Source: Mycteria americana (lineage: Eukaryota > Chordata > Aves > Ciconiiformes > Ciconiidae). From it: a DNA stretch of 64,000 bases. Made by a program: the position numbers and the translations under genes. Below, in pieces: positions 50,581-60,935 of the stretch (its first letter is position 1; the number at the start of each line of letters is the position of its first letter). The notes beneath the pieces are model-generated. The model was not told the DNA's origin and ran no database searches. It saw only the letters and a program-made list of their open reading frames with translations. Location of the stretch: the NCBI RefSeq assembly GCF_035582795.1, contig NW_027445644.1, forward strand, positions 659,615 through 723,614. Direction: 5' to 3'.

Positions 50581-51525
50581 GGGGGAGCAAGGGACAGGGC
50601 AGCAGAGGGAGGTAGGGCAGGGCGGTGGGGTGGCCGGAGAGGGACAGGAGACGGACAGAGGGACGGGAGCAGGACAGAGGGGCAGGGAGAGCAGGGGGGA
50701 GCTGGGCAGGGAGTGGAGAAAGGAAAAGTACTGGTGAGGAGCGGGCAGAGGGATGGTGCGGGAAACAGATGGAGGGGAAGGAGGTCGGGGGGGTCAGGAA
50801 GAAAACTCATGCTAAGCAGCAGGACAGAGGGACAGAGAGAGAAGAAGAAGGGCAGGAAGGAGGCCAGAGGGACGGACCAACCCAGGCGGGGTGAGGGAGT
50901 GGGGCAGGGGGGCAGAGAGACAGAAAAAGCACCAGGGGAGCGGAGTGACAGAGCAATGGGACAGGGAGCAGGACAGAGGGACAGAGGGGAAAGGGTGAGA
51001 GGGAAAAGGGAGGGGAGAGAGACAGGGAGAGGCAGGGACAGAGAGTGGGAGAGCAAGAGAAGGACAGGAAGCAATGCGGAGAGACTGAGAAACAGAGGGA
51101 TGTGGATCGGGACAAGAAGGCGGAGAAGGACAGAACAGCAATGGCCTCCAGGATGGAGACGGAGGAAGAGCAAAAGGGGATGGGGAGCAGGACGGAGGCC
51201 TAGAGAGAAGAGAGAAGGCACAGCCAGCTGAGCAGGGGATGAGGGGAACAGGAAAGAGGGGACAGGCTGCAGGACAGAGAGAAAAAATAAAGCCAGGAAG
51301 CAGGACACAGTGACAGGAAAAATAGAAGGAAAAGGAGCAGAAGAGAGCACTGTGGAGAAAGAAAAAACCAGCAAGGGGATATAGGAGAGACAGAGAAGAA
51401 TTAGAAAATACAGACCGGGAGGTGGACAGAGAAAGAGAAAATAAAAAATAGTGATGGGCTAAAAACAGAGAGGGAGTAATTAAAAAATGGGAAGCCAGAG
51501 AGAGAGTGATGGGAAGAGACCAAAC
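50566..51525. repeat. Purine-rich degenerate minisatellite, second block
   Basis: About 0.95 kb of G/A-dominated sequence with GGGACAGGGAGCAGGACAGAGGG-like units lies directly after the CpG-rich patch. Long open frames on both strands follow from composition. Confidence 0.85.
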
Positions 51526-52043
51526 ATTGCAATTATGGGCAACTGCCCACATTTCTTGAGCACTCCCCAGGAACTGCAGTACCAGGAGCCTCGAGGAATG
51601 TGCTGCCTAAAAACCCTCTGCCCTGGGCCCAATCCTGCAGCCTAATACTGGTGACGAGCATTACCTTGCAGACTGGCTGGGACTGAGGAAAAAAAGCCCA
51701 GCTGAGGGGGGGGGGAGGAATTGCCCAACTGTTTTTTTGTTTGTTTGCCTGTTGGTTTTGCTTTTAAAAAAAATACCATTTAATCTCTAAATACCACTTG
51801 CAAAGAAGAAGGAACCTGGCATACCAGCTTGGGTGCAATTAAAGCCTGAACCCGTTCAACAGCCTCACAAACAAACCATCGCTCACTCCCACAGCACACA
51901 CTCCACTGCCTGCCTGCAAGTAGAGGCAGCCACACTGTTTCTTGAGCGCTCCCCAGGAATGGCACCACCAGGCAGCTCAAAAAACATGCTGCCTGCAAAA
52001 ACTTGAGCACAGCTTAATTGTGGGCAATTTTTCCTCTTTTTAG
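51526..52043. repeat. Pair of related short segments in otherwise unassigned DNA
   Basis: TTTCTTGAGCACTCCCCAGG at about 51,553 and TTTCTTGAGCGCTCCCCAGG at about 51,937 head two related ~60-bp segments, about 384 bp apart, both continuing to a shared ATGTGCTGCCT / CATGCTGCCT block. No gene is seen here. Confidence 0.55.
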
Positions 52044-52167
52044 GCCTGCTGGTTGAAGAGTCATCTGTCAAGAGATGCCTCAGGACCATGTCAGCGCTGG
52101 TGGCGCTGTTTTTTGGATCCTGTGGCAGCAATGGGCAAAGGGACAGGCTATGGAATCCCCGTGCCAG
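52044..52167 (+). other. Candidate internal exon (unassigned)
   Basis: The 124-bp interval is preceded by a pyrimidine-rich acceptor (TTTTTCCTCTTTTTAG) and followed by a GTACAT donor. It is open throughout in one frame, giving a leucine/alanine-rich, plausibly helical peptide. With 52,541-52,636 it could belong to one transcript on the plus strand. I recognise no family, and a pseudogene fragment or chance are real alternatives. Confidence 0.25.
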
Positions 52168-52540
52168 GTACATGTGCAGGGTGTCAGGGTCACCCCTACA
52201 TGTTTTTTCCCAGCGGAGCCCCAGCCAGTGCTGGCCCCACGCTGCAGCCTCAGGGCGGAGGCTCAAGGAGCCAGGCATTTCTATGGGCACTGCACCCTGC
52301 CGGGCCCCACCACTGGCTGTTGGCTGCCCTGAGCTTCTCCCCGTTGTGCCCCCAGCTCTGCTTTCTGCCAGCGGCGGGGGCACAGGAGAACGTCTGGCCT
52401 GTTCCTCCTGACCCACGTCGGCAGCTCCTACGTGGTGTCCACGTCACACAGCTGATTTGGGGGCGGCAGGTCTCTCTTGTGGCACCCTGGGAATGGGGGC
52501 AAAGCAAACCAAATCCCTCCCTTCCAATCTTTGTCCCCAG

Positions 52541-52636
52541 GGAGACCCAGTGGAGACGTACCATGTGCTGGAGAGCATCCTGCAGGGAGGTGACAGCTGT
52601 TGGCAGAGCAGTGCTGAGACCCACCTGACAGCAAAG
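52541..52636 (+). other. Candidate internal exon (unassigned)
   Basis: The 96-bp interval follows the strong acceptor CCTCCCTTCCAATCTTTGTCCCCAG in truncated form (only the last 20 bases matter) and precedes GTGCCC, a weak donor. One frame encodes 32 residues beginning Gly-Asp-Pro-Val-Glu-Thr without stops. Joining it directly to 52,044-52,167 in phase would instead use a frame that ends in TGA near its end, so the relationship is unclear. Confidence 0.25.
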
Positions 52637-55600
52637 GTGCCCAGTAGCCGCAGAGGAGCCCAGGTGAAGTGGTTCTCTTGGAGGCCACCAAAGCAGCCTT
52701 CCTCTGCCCCTGATTTTTTGGTGAGATACAGAGCAGCGCAGAGGTGTTTCTCAGGCATCCAGGCCTGAGGAGGGTTTCCCAGTGCCCCCGTGAGACATCC
52801 TGCTCCCAGGAAGCGGCTCCCCATAGAGCAAAGGCCATATCCAGCCACCCGGCACTGGGCTCGGCTGCCCCGAGGGGTCTCCCAAGGAGGATGGGGTCAT
52901 CTGCCTGGTGGCTCTGACACAGAAATGATGAGCTGAAGCCCCGTGGTCATGGCTGGCCAGTTACAAGGCTCTGAGTGCCTCAGGCTTCTCCCTGGGAGTG
53001 TTTAACGCAGGCACTTTTTCAGGGTGTGATGGATGATGTGAGTATAGCTGCTGGTGATGTCCTGGTGGCTCTGTCCCACTCCCCACTTCAAAGTTGTGAT
53101 GTCTGAGATGAGAGGCCACCTGAAGGCCCTGGCAGACATCTCCAAGGAGTTTATGTTCAGTGTTTTGATATCTTAGGGCTAGCATGTGCTAGGGTTATGG
53201 GATGCTAGGGTTATTGGATGCCAGAGTTTACATGAGTTTGGATTAAAGCATGTGATTGTTATGGACAGGATCTGGGTTTGTTGGCCCTGGGTTCCTGGGA
53301 TTAGGTTATTTTTGCCTTATCTTGTGTTCTGGGTGGGGTTTTTTTGGAGAGTCCTTTTTTAGTTTGTTTGCTTTCTTAGGGTTTGGGTAGTGGCCTTTGG
53401 TTTTTGTATGATGTGTCTTCTGGTTGTTTTTTTGTTGTTCTGGTAGTGTTGCATTTTCTGTCTTGTAACCAGCATTTGTGGTCTAATATGTGTGACCGGG
53501 CCAGGCAGTGTCAATTCTGTTGCGGTCCAACTCACTTCCACTGAGTCAGTAGGTAGGTGGTTAGGTGTGGAGGACTTGGAGTTTGTGGAGAATGACTGCC
53601 AGACAACTAACGGGCACTTCTGGGGTGTGTGTAATGACTGCCGGAGGACTAAGTGTACTTCTGAATTTGTGTGGACTCCCCACATTCATGGTCATTTCTG
53701 CTGCCTTGAGGAAGAGCCATAGGAAGACCCCAGCCACACAGAAGGACCAGGGTTTCCCCAAGGGTACATGGCTTTTTGGGTTTTGCTTTTGAGTAAGAAA
53801 CCCGCAAAGAGGCTGCTATTGTTGTTTAGTGACGTTTTGTACAGTCCTGGACTGAGTATCGTGTGACTTGAAACATGGCTGAAAAAAGGGTAGAGGTTTG
53901 CCTGCCTGTTGTGAATGCTTGAGTTTCAAATGTCTGCTTGCGGTGGTGACTTCATACAGTCCTTACCTCCTATCCTGAGGCACGACATGTGCTTAGGGCG
54001 AGGTTCATGATCCACAACAGTGGATGAGAATCCGTATTTCAAATAGACTTCTTGATCGTTTTGAATTTTTTGGGGCCAACTTCTTCTCAGATTGGATTCG
54101 TTCATCCTTGATTTTGCCTCTTCACATGGCTGGCGAAGAGCTCATAGGAGGAGCAGGAGAAGGGTCAACACTACCGTTTCCATGTTGGTCAGTTGTGCTG
54201 GACTTACAGGGTTATCTTCCATCTGTGGTTTCTTTGCAGGAATCTCTTTTGAAGCCATTTGTCTGTTTAGTGAGGGGTAGTGGACTCAAGGGGAGACCTT
54301 TTGTTCCTCATTAGTGCCTCAGGGATTTACCTGTCATTTTTTGTTTGTTGTGTTTGCTTTTTATTTGCCGTGCTTAATTTAAAAGCTTATTGAAGCTCTT
54401 TCGATTTCCGTCATTAAAGGAAGTCTCTAGGATTACTACCCAGGAGTGAGCTGTCCAGAAAGGACTCTCCTTGTACGCTGCCGTCAGCCTTCAGTCTAGA
54501 GAAATATCTGGTAGTGGTGTATTTTAATGGTGATGTACTCAAATGCATTTTAAATATACAAGCTTTGCCCTTGTGCCTGATATGCCTGGGGGATGATGCT
54601 CAGCAGCTCATCAACATTATGTTCTGCTGTGCTTTACCCATTTGAAGTAATGCATCACCAGAAATGTCTTCCTTGGTACCTACACAGAGCAAGAACCTCC
54701 AGTAGCAAGGGCATGCTGACCCTTGGGCAGCTTCAAAGTGACAGATAAATGTCAATAAGTTAAAAAAACAGTCCCGTGGTAGCAGTGTGGACATCAAAGT
54801 CCACCTGACTCTCCACACTGACTCAGCATGTCACAAATTTATGTGGGTAAGGATGGGTGAAGTCAGTATAAGCAGGTGTTGTAACTGGCCAGGCCGTTTA
54901 TCTAAAGAAACAAAAAAAAAAGTGACCTTTGCTTGGAGTTTTGTGCCTTTAGATGTCGGGGTGTATTGCCTTTTCCTTCCTTGCTCTGCGCACAGTGTAG
55001 TGAGAGGTGTTTCCATCTGGGGGAGGAAAGCCATCCAACAGCCATCATCAACCTCAGGGCTTGATGGAGGCCTAAGTGCTTGGGACAGTTTTACTTGTGT
55101 GGTGCTTCTCATTCTGCTCCCAGGTTTTCCCATTAATGCTTGCTCTTTGCTTTATTTGCCTTTACAGTGTTTTGTAAATGTTCTCCATTCATAGCCGTGA
55201 GCACTGAACTATGTGTTCCTTGCTCTGAAAACTCATGAAGAGCTTTAGAGGTTTCCTTGGGAGCAGAGAAAATGGGTCCCTTGAGAGTAGAGAAGAGAAT
55301 TTCATATGATATGATAAGCTCAATGCTTCCATGATAAGCATCTTGTAAGGATAAAAGTACCTGCTTTAACTTTTTGGGGTTTCTTCAGAAATGTTTAGCA
55401 ATAGCTACTTAAATGATTGATTACTTCAACAGAAGAAGAGATCACTTTGCTTTCTGTGTCTGACTAAAAGAACTAACCTGAACATACAGAAAACTGATGT
55501 GAAGAGCCATTGTTTGTCATTATTGGGTACCACGTCTGACTTGTAGAGCTTCCCTGGGCATAGGGTGGTGTTTTGTACATGGCATTGTCCAGTCCTGTTT

Positions 55601-56676
55601 TTGAACTGAACATGTTACTCTTTCACAACTTTTTTCGTAGCGTTTTCACTTGAACTAATGTTCACCAAACCAGTTTGTTCTTACGTAGCTTCTAGGCAGA
55701 GGTTGAATCTTTGCTGTCAGATTTTGCCTTGGCCTCTGTACGGTGCCTAGTAACCTTTTTTTTCCTGCATGATCTTTGTGCACAGGAGTTGTCTCTTACA
55801 TTGAAATGGTCATCTCTGTAGGTAATGCTACACACATTTGTACAGATGCTGGACAGGCTAAAGCTGTAATGCCAATATGGAAGGGCAGCTTGATGCTGGG
55901 ATCATGCTGTAGCTCTCACAGCCCAGGAGATTTGTGTTTGTTATTGTCATGTTAGAGGAATTTCCCAGGTTTGGTATCTAGTGTGAAAGCACAGGGATCC
56001 TCCAGTGTTTGAGGTCTGGTAAAATGATGGTCTATCTGAAAGTGGCTGCTGGAGGCTGGGAGTTTCAGTCCATGCTCACTAAATTGCCTGCAGGCAATTA
56101 GTGACCTGGGGGGGAGTAATGCAGTTCAGGCTGTGTTGGATCTGTGCAAGGGTTTAGAGCAGCTGCAGAACCTGGGCATTCAAGCCTGAGGTGTAAACCC
56201 TGAGTAAGAACAGAGGAGGGGGAGAAGGTGTGTTTGGTGTGTTTTTTCCCCTCTCTAGGATGTGACATGCCTCTGTTTTGGAGAAAAGCAAGTGAAAGAG
56301 CAGAAGCTGGGACAGGACTAGGTAAGTGGGAGGAGTGGTAGAATATTATGGGCAAAAGTGGGTTTGGATTTTGATCTGCTCAGAAAGTTTCATACCAGCC
56401 TTGAAACTTGTTTATTAATGTGGGGATTATGGGGGGGGGGGGGGGGAGAGACAAAGAAGTGGAGGGAGCGAGGAAGAGCTCTGACGATTTGCTCCCAGAG
56501 CTCCCAGAGCATTAATGTGTCAATCCTCTAGTGTCAGAAGGGGTGACTTGCCAGTGACACAGCTGTCACTCCTTGTCCCTGACTTTATAATTCCCTTGAA
56601 AGCCAGGGATACAGCCTTTCTCTTAAGAATATGTGTTAGAGGTACGAGTGCACAGGGGCAGCAATGTGAACAGTGG
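52637..56676. other. Apparently single-copy sequence without a recognised gene
   Basis: Mixed sequence, becoming AT-richer from about 53,200. Contains GT-rich runs near 53,330-53,480 and a 16-base G run at 56,431-56,446. Short open frames (up to 135 codons near 54,787) show no recognisable domains or consistent splice structure. Confidence 0.45.
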
Positions 56677-57237
56677 TGTCGTGGTTTAGCTTCAGACGGC
56701 AACTAAGCACCACACAGCTGCTCGCTCACCCTCCCCACCCCGGTGGGATGGGGGAGAGAATCGGAAGGGCAAAAGTAAGAAAACTTGTGGGTTGAGATAA
56801 GAACAGTTTAATAATTGAACAAAAAAATTGTAATGAAAAGGAAAACAATAAGAGACAGAGAGAGGAACAAAACCCAGGGAAAAAAACATGTAATGCAACT
56901 GCTCACCACCTGCTGACTGATGCCCAGCCAGTCCCCGAGCAGTGACTGCTGCCCCCCAGGCAACTCCCCGCAGTTTGTATACTGAGCGTGACGTCATACG
57001 GTATGGAATATACCTTTGGCCAGTTTGGATCAACTATCTTAGCTGTGCCCCCTCCCAGCTGCTTGTGCACCTGGCAGAGCATGGGAAGCTGACAAGTCCT
57101 TGACTAGTGTATACACTACTTAGCAACAACTAAAACATCAGTGTGTTATCAACTTTCTTCTCATCCTAAATCCAAAACACAGCACTGTACCAGCTACTAG
57201 GAAGAAAATTAACTCTATCCCAGCTGAAACCAGGACA
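56677..57237 (-). mobile_element. Reverse-oriented avian LTR (561 bp)
   Basis: Read on the minus strand this begins TGTCCTGGTTTCAGCTGGGA and ends CTAAACCACGACA, the TG...CA limits of the same LTR type found at 63,017 (plus) and, truncated, in the macrosatellite at 26,478. It keeps the CATACGGTATGGAATATACC block and the TATA-like region. Its minus-strand upstream flank (57,238-57,308) resembles the flank of the LTR fragment at 26,408-26,477. I see no obvious target-site duplication. Confidence 0.88.
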
Positions 57238-57312
57238 CTGGCCAAGTCAGCATCTTGTACGTGTTACGCAGATTGTGTTTCTTGACTGCTAGCAAGGAAA
57301 GGAGTGTGGTAG

Positions 57313-57626
57313 TGTAGTCTAACAGTGTAGTCTAACAGGAGCTGTCGGAAGGCCAAGGCTTACGTAAAGCTGATAAGGGAGATTCAGGCTGGGAAGTGGC
57401 ACGTCTAAACAAGAATTACTGTCCTTGGGAGAAAAACACATCCTGGAGAAATATGTAAGCTAATTAAGATGTTTTGGGAACCATCTGAAACAACTAGTAG
57501 AAGTGTGATAAGAGGCACCCTCACGCAAACTATCCTCATTATAATACTAAAAGTCACACCCCTCGAGCTGGAGACCCTGGCCCAAGCAGAGACCCCTCAC
57601 CTTTGAGCGTGCGCAGAATATTAAAG
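57313..57626 (+). mobile_element. ERV-B 5' LTR, 3' part missing
   Basis: The 314-bp segment matches 37,479-37,792 of the ERV-A LTR at about 95% by eye, including the directly repeated TGTAGTCTAACA at its start. After AATATTAAAG the two diverge completely. The remaining LTR (the ERV-A copy has another ~216 bp with a TATA box) and a recognisable primer-binding site are absent. I infer a deletion joining LTR sequence to leader sequence. Confidence 0.85.
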
Positions 57627-57782
57627 CTCGGCATAAGACGCATCAGGGAAGATAGGCGGCAGCAGCATAGTTCTGTTTATTTCTACACGCTCTTCTGTTC
57701 TGTTCTGTTCTGAGTAACGAAGGGAGACGTGCCTCGCTCTGGTTTGTGTAGAAACAAACCGGAACGGTTTTTCGGTACCGAT
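57627..57782 (+). other. ERV-B residual leader upstream of gag
   Basis: The 156 bp between the LTR fragment and the gag ATG includes TTCTGTTCTGTTCTGTTCTG near 57,692. No primer-binding site is recognisable. The short length supports loss of the end of the LTR and start of the leader. Confidence 0.5.
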
Positions 57783-58159
57783 ATGGGTGCTGCTGTTTCC
57801 CAGGAGGCACCCCTTTCCTCTGCTCTAGGATGCATCCTGAAGAATTGGAATAAATTTGGAGGGTAAGCTAAAATGATATTTTAATCAATGGTGGCCACAA
57901 TATCAATTGGAAGATGGTGAAAAATGGCCTGAGAATGGATCCTTGAAATACAAGACTAGATTGTAATTAATGTTGTTTTGTCAGGGAACTGAAAAACGGG
58001 ATGAAATACAATATGTGGATATGTTTTTTTGATTAAGAAATGATTTGGATATGTGGAAGAAATGTGGTTTAGTGGATTCTAAACATCAGATTGGAATATA
58101 TGCGTTAAAAGAGAAAAAGGAAAAATCTTGTTGTATCGAATTGAAACAATCCAGAAGGC
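57783..58159 (+). pseudogene. gag: ERV-B: gag matrix remnant
   Basis: The ATG at 57,783 is followed by Gly-Ala-Ala-Val-Ser, a typical N-myristoylation start of retroviral Gag matrix, which targets Gag to the plasma membrane. The frame meets a stop after 27 codons. In another frame, from about 57,866, residues resembling the Trp-Pro-x-Tyr and Glu-Lys-Trp-Pro regions of gammaretroviral matrix can be read to a stop near 57,970. Both frameshift and stop codons are present, so no Gag can be made. Confidence 0.75.
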
Positions 58160-58710
58160 ATGTATAGTACTGTTAAAACTGTAATGATGGCTCATAATCC
58201 TAACTGGGGACATGTACAGGCTCTCCTAGAATATTTGTTTACCCCTGAGGAGAGGAGATTGATTGTAGAGAAGGCTAGAGAGGGACTGATCCAGCAACGG
58301 GGGGGTGGGGGTAGGGGGTGGTGCCTAATACCAATATGTACATCCCAAAAGCGGATCCGGAGTGGGATTCAAACACAAGTGAGGGATTACAGAGGGTAAA
58401 GGAATATCAAAAGTTAATTTTGTATGGGATTCAACATGGAGTGCCAAAGCCTAAGAATTTATATAAACTCTATGAAGTAAGGCAGGGGGATAAGGAAACC
58501 CCATCAGCCTTCTATGAGAGACTGTGTGAAGTAGCTCGAAAATGGACAGATCTGAATCCGGAAGATGATAGCAATTCCAAGTTATTTAATATGCTGTTTA
58601 TTGGTCAAACGGCAGCAGATATAAGAAAGAAATTACAAAAGTTAGAGGGTGCATGTGGAATGACAATCTCAGAGTTATTGTCAATCGCATATAAGGTGTA
58701 TAAAGTTTCC
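58160..58710 (+). pseudogene. gag: ERV-B: gag capsid remnant with frameshift
   Basis: The frame from 58,160 encodes a gammaretrovirus-like capsid stretch (Asn-Pro-x-Trp, then LFTPEERR at about 58,235-58,258), where capsid forms the shell around the genome. The frame is lost in the G-run near 58,298-58,320. The next stretch, open from 58,318, continues capsid with the region containing SAFYERL (about 58,507-58,527) and a run like the C-terminal capsid domain. No nucleocapsid Cys-His box follows; the open frame goes directly into protease. Confidence 0.82.
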
Positions 58711-58911
58711 CCAGCTGATCCTCTGGTTCCAGTCAAGATGGGGAACGAAATAATAGATTTTTTAATTGATAGTGGAGCCACACATTCAGTAGTAACTAGT
58801 TGTAGGGGACCCTTAAGTAGAACTAAAATAAGCATTGTTGGTGCAACAGGGAAAAAGACTTTAAGGCCATTTTTACAACCTATGGAATGTTCAATTGGAA
58901 ATACTACATGA
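58711..58911 (+). pseudogene. pro: ERV-B: protease fragment fused in frame to capsid
   Basis: In the same frame as the capsid C-terminus, a retroviral aspartic protease sequence begins abruptly and carries the active-site Asp-Ser-Gly-Ala (58,768-58,779). Nucleocapsid and the usual gag-pol boundary are missing, so a clean in-frame deletion has fused capsid to protease. The frame ends in TGA at 58,909, with a further TAG before the next open stretch. It is not functional. Confidence 0.83.
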
Positions 58912-59850
58912 ACTCATGAATTCCTTTAGATGCCAGAATGCCCCTTACCATTGCTTGGACGGGATTTACTTTGTAAACTGAATGCACAACTAACGTTTTC
59001 TGAAGACTCTGTTCAGTTGCATATTCCTCCAGAGACTGCCTGGAAAGCCCAGATATGTTTGTTAATCGAGAAAGATCCTAATGAAGAAATGAATATTCCA
59101 GAGGAAGTACTGAATGTGGTCACACCTCTGGTATGGGCATCGAAGACACCTGGACAAGCTAAGAATGTGACCCTGGGAAAGACTGAACTGAAACCAGGAG
59201 CTCAACTGGTAAGAAAGAAACAATACCCCATTAAGCTGAAGGCCTGAAAAGGATTAGAACCTATAAAAAGCTCCTTTTTAGAACATGGATTGTTACGGGA
59301 GTGTCAATTGGAATTTAATACTCCCATCCTACCTGTAAAGAAGCCCCATTCTTCTGAATATAGACTGGTACAGGACTTAGGAGAAATTAATGCAAGGACA
59401 GTAGATGCCCACCCTGTGGTTCCAAACCCGTATACCCTCCCTACTACAATCCCTAACAGTAATACTTATTTCATAGTATTAGATTTAAAGGACACCTTCT
59501 TCTGTATAACTGAGGATGAGCAGAGCCAGACCATCTTCACATTTGAATGGGAGAATCCAACTACAGGACGAAAGACACAACTCTGCTGGACTGTCCTTCC
59601 GCAAGGATTCAAGAACAGCCCTACCTTGTTTGGTAAGGTACTAGCCAAAGAATTGGAACTATGGCAAAATGATCATGATGCTGTAACATTGTTGCAATAT
59701 GTTGATGATTTGCTAATTGGTTCTGACAGTTATAAGGTATGTCTGGAGGCCATCATCAGTTTGCTTAACTTTCTGGGCTTGGCAGGGTATTGGGTTTCTA
59801 AAGAAAAAAGCTCAGATTCGGAAATAAAAGGTCCAATATATGGGGTTTGA
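58912..59850 (+). pseudogene. pol: ERV-B: reverse transcriptase, interrupted by stops
   Basis: The frame of the protease continues after stops into the end of protease (Leu-Leu-Gly-Arg-Asp, about 58,954) and the reverse transcriptase fingers and palm. The first catalytic Asp lies in VLDLKD (59,482-59,484) and the YVDD box is at 59,698-59,709. LPQGFKNSP, near 59,597-59,623, is a typical gammaretroviral palm motif. A TGA at 59,245-59,247 and another at 59,848-59,850 break the frame. Catalytic residues remain but the enzyme cannot be made intact. Confidence 0.92.
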
Positions 59851-60360
59851 AATCAGCAAAGGATAGAGAGAATTAAGTACTGAGAGAAAAGAGGCAGTTT
59901 GTAGAATTGCTGTACCTACATCAAAGAAGCATTTAAGAGGATTTCTGGGAGTGGCTGGGTGGTGTTGCTTATGGATTCCCAATTTTGGACTAATTGCCAA
60001 ACCATTGTACGCTGCTGCGAAAGGACCTGAGGGGGTTCTTGAATGGACACCTGAATGTAGGAAGAGTTTTGACAAAATTAAAAGGAAACTCATGGAGGCT
60101 TCTGCTTTGGGACTCCTGAACTTGAAGCAACCCTTCCGATTATATGTACATGAATGCCAGCAAGTGGCATGAGGAGTTTTGACACCAGAACTGGGGAGCT
60201 GGAAAAGAACGGTGGGATATTTTTCAAAGCAATGAGATGAGGTCAGTAAAGGCCAGCCTGCTTGTTTGAGGGCAGTAGCGGCGACTGCGACTTTGATGGA
60301 AGAGTCTCGGAAATTGATGTTAGGCCAGCCGATTACTGTATTTGTACCTCATGCTGTGTC
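59851..60360 (+). pseudogene. pol: ERV-B: RT connection and partial RNase H, truncated
   Basis: A frame from 59,951 to 60,172 encodes the connection region and the start of RNase H, the activity that removes RNA from RNA-DNA hybrids. After a TGA at 60,170, and in a different frame reached by a shift, the RNase H-like sequence continues to about 60,357 (GQPITVFVPHA). Retroviral similarity then stops abruptly in GC-rich DNA. The RNase H end, integrase, env and 3' LTR are all missing here. Confidence 0.85.
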
Positions 60361-60653
60361 TTCTCTCCCGCCCTCCTGCATCGTGTTCTCCATGGCACAG
60401 GCTCCCGCGGGGAGGGGGGAGAGGAGGCGGTGGCCTGGCACCACATGGTCCTCCTTCATGTGCATAACACGGCATGCGAGCTGCAGCACCGCTATGCGGA
60501 CACTGGGCGGCGCGCCACCACACATGCGCTGTCGACGTGCGGCTGCATGGCTGGTTGGGGAGCTGCTGCATGGGAAGCCCCCAGAAACCCGCACGGAACT
60601 GGCAACAAAACTACACCTCGTGCCGCACTGTGGGGGCCGTGGCGGCAGCAGGG
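60361..60653. other. GC-rich sequence after the ERV-B breakpoint
   Basis: CpG-rich, apparently non-retroviral sequence with overlapping open frames on both strands, as expected from its composition. It may belong to the promoter-like patch that follows. Confidence 0.45.
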
Positions 60654-60856
60654 ACTACGCTGTGCCCCATGCCCCCAGGAGCGATGCGGCTGCCTGGCAG
60701 CCCAGTCCACAAAAACTACAGCTCCCAGCATGCATTGGCAAACACAGCATGGCTGCCTGACAGCCAAGGGCCAGAAGACTACAGCTCCCAGCATGCTCTG
60801 GGGAACCAACATGGCTGGCCAGCAGCCCCTTGCCCCAGCACTACAGCTCCCAGCAC
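60654..60856 (+). promoter_or_regulatory. Tandem 62-bp repeat, ZNF143/THAP11-like motif in three units
   Basis: Units start ACTAC at 60,654, 60,715, 60,778 and 60,840, spaced 61-63 bp. Three carry ACTACAGCTCCCAGCA, matching the known ZNF143/THAP11 promoter motif; the second and third extend to ...CATGC. The second and third units also have ATGGCTGCC or ATGGCTGGCC, resembling YY1 sites. The same kind of motif is at 50,416. Promoter function is inference from motif and CpG content. Confidence 0.6.
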
Positions 60857-60913
60857 ACCGCGACAGGCTGCCTTCCCTGCTGTCTGCCCCCACGGGGACA
60901 CCGTTCCCCAATG

Positions 60914-60935
60914 CCCCCCCCCCCCCCCCCCCCCC
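60914..60935 (+). repeat. Poly-C run
   Basis: Twenty-two consecutive C bases, within a proline-coding-looking but low-complexity region. Confidence 0.95.
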
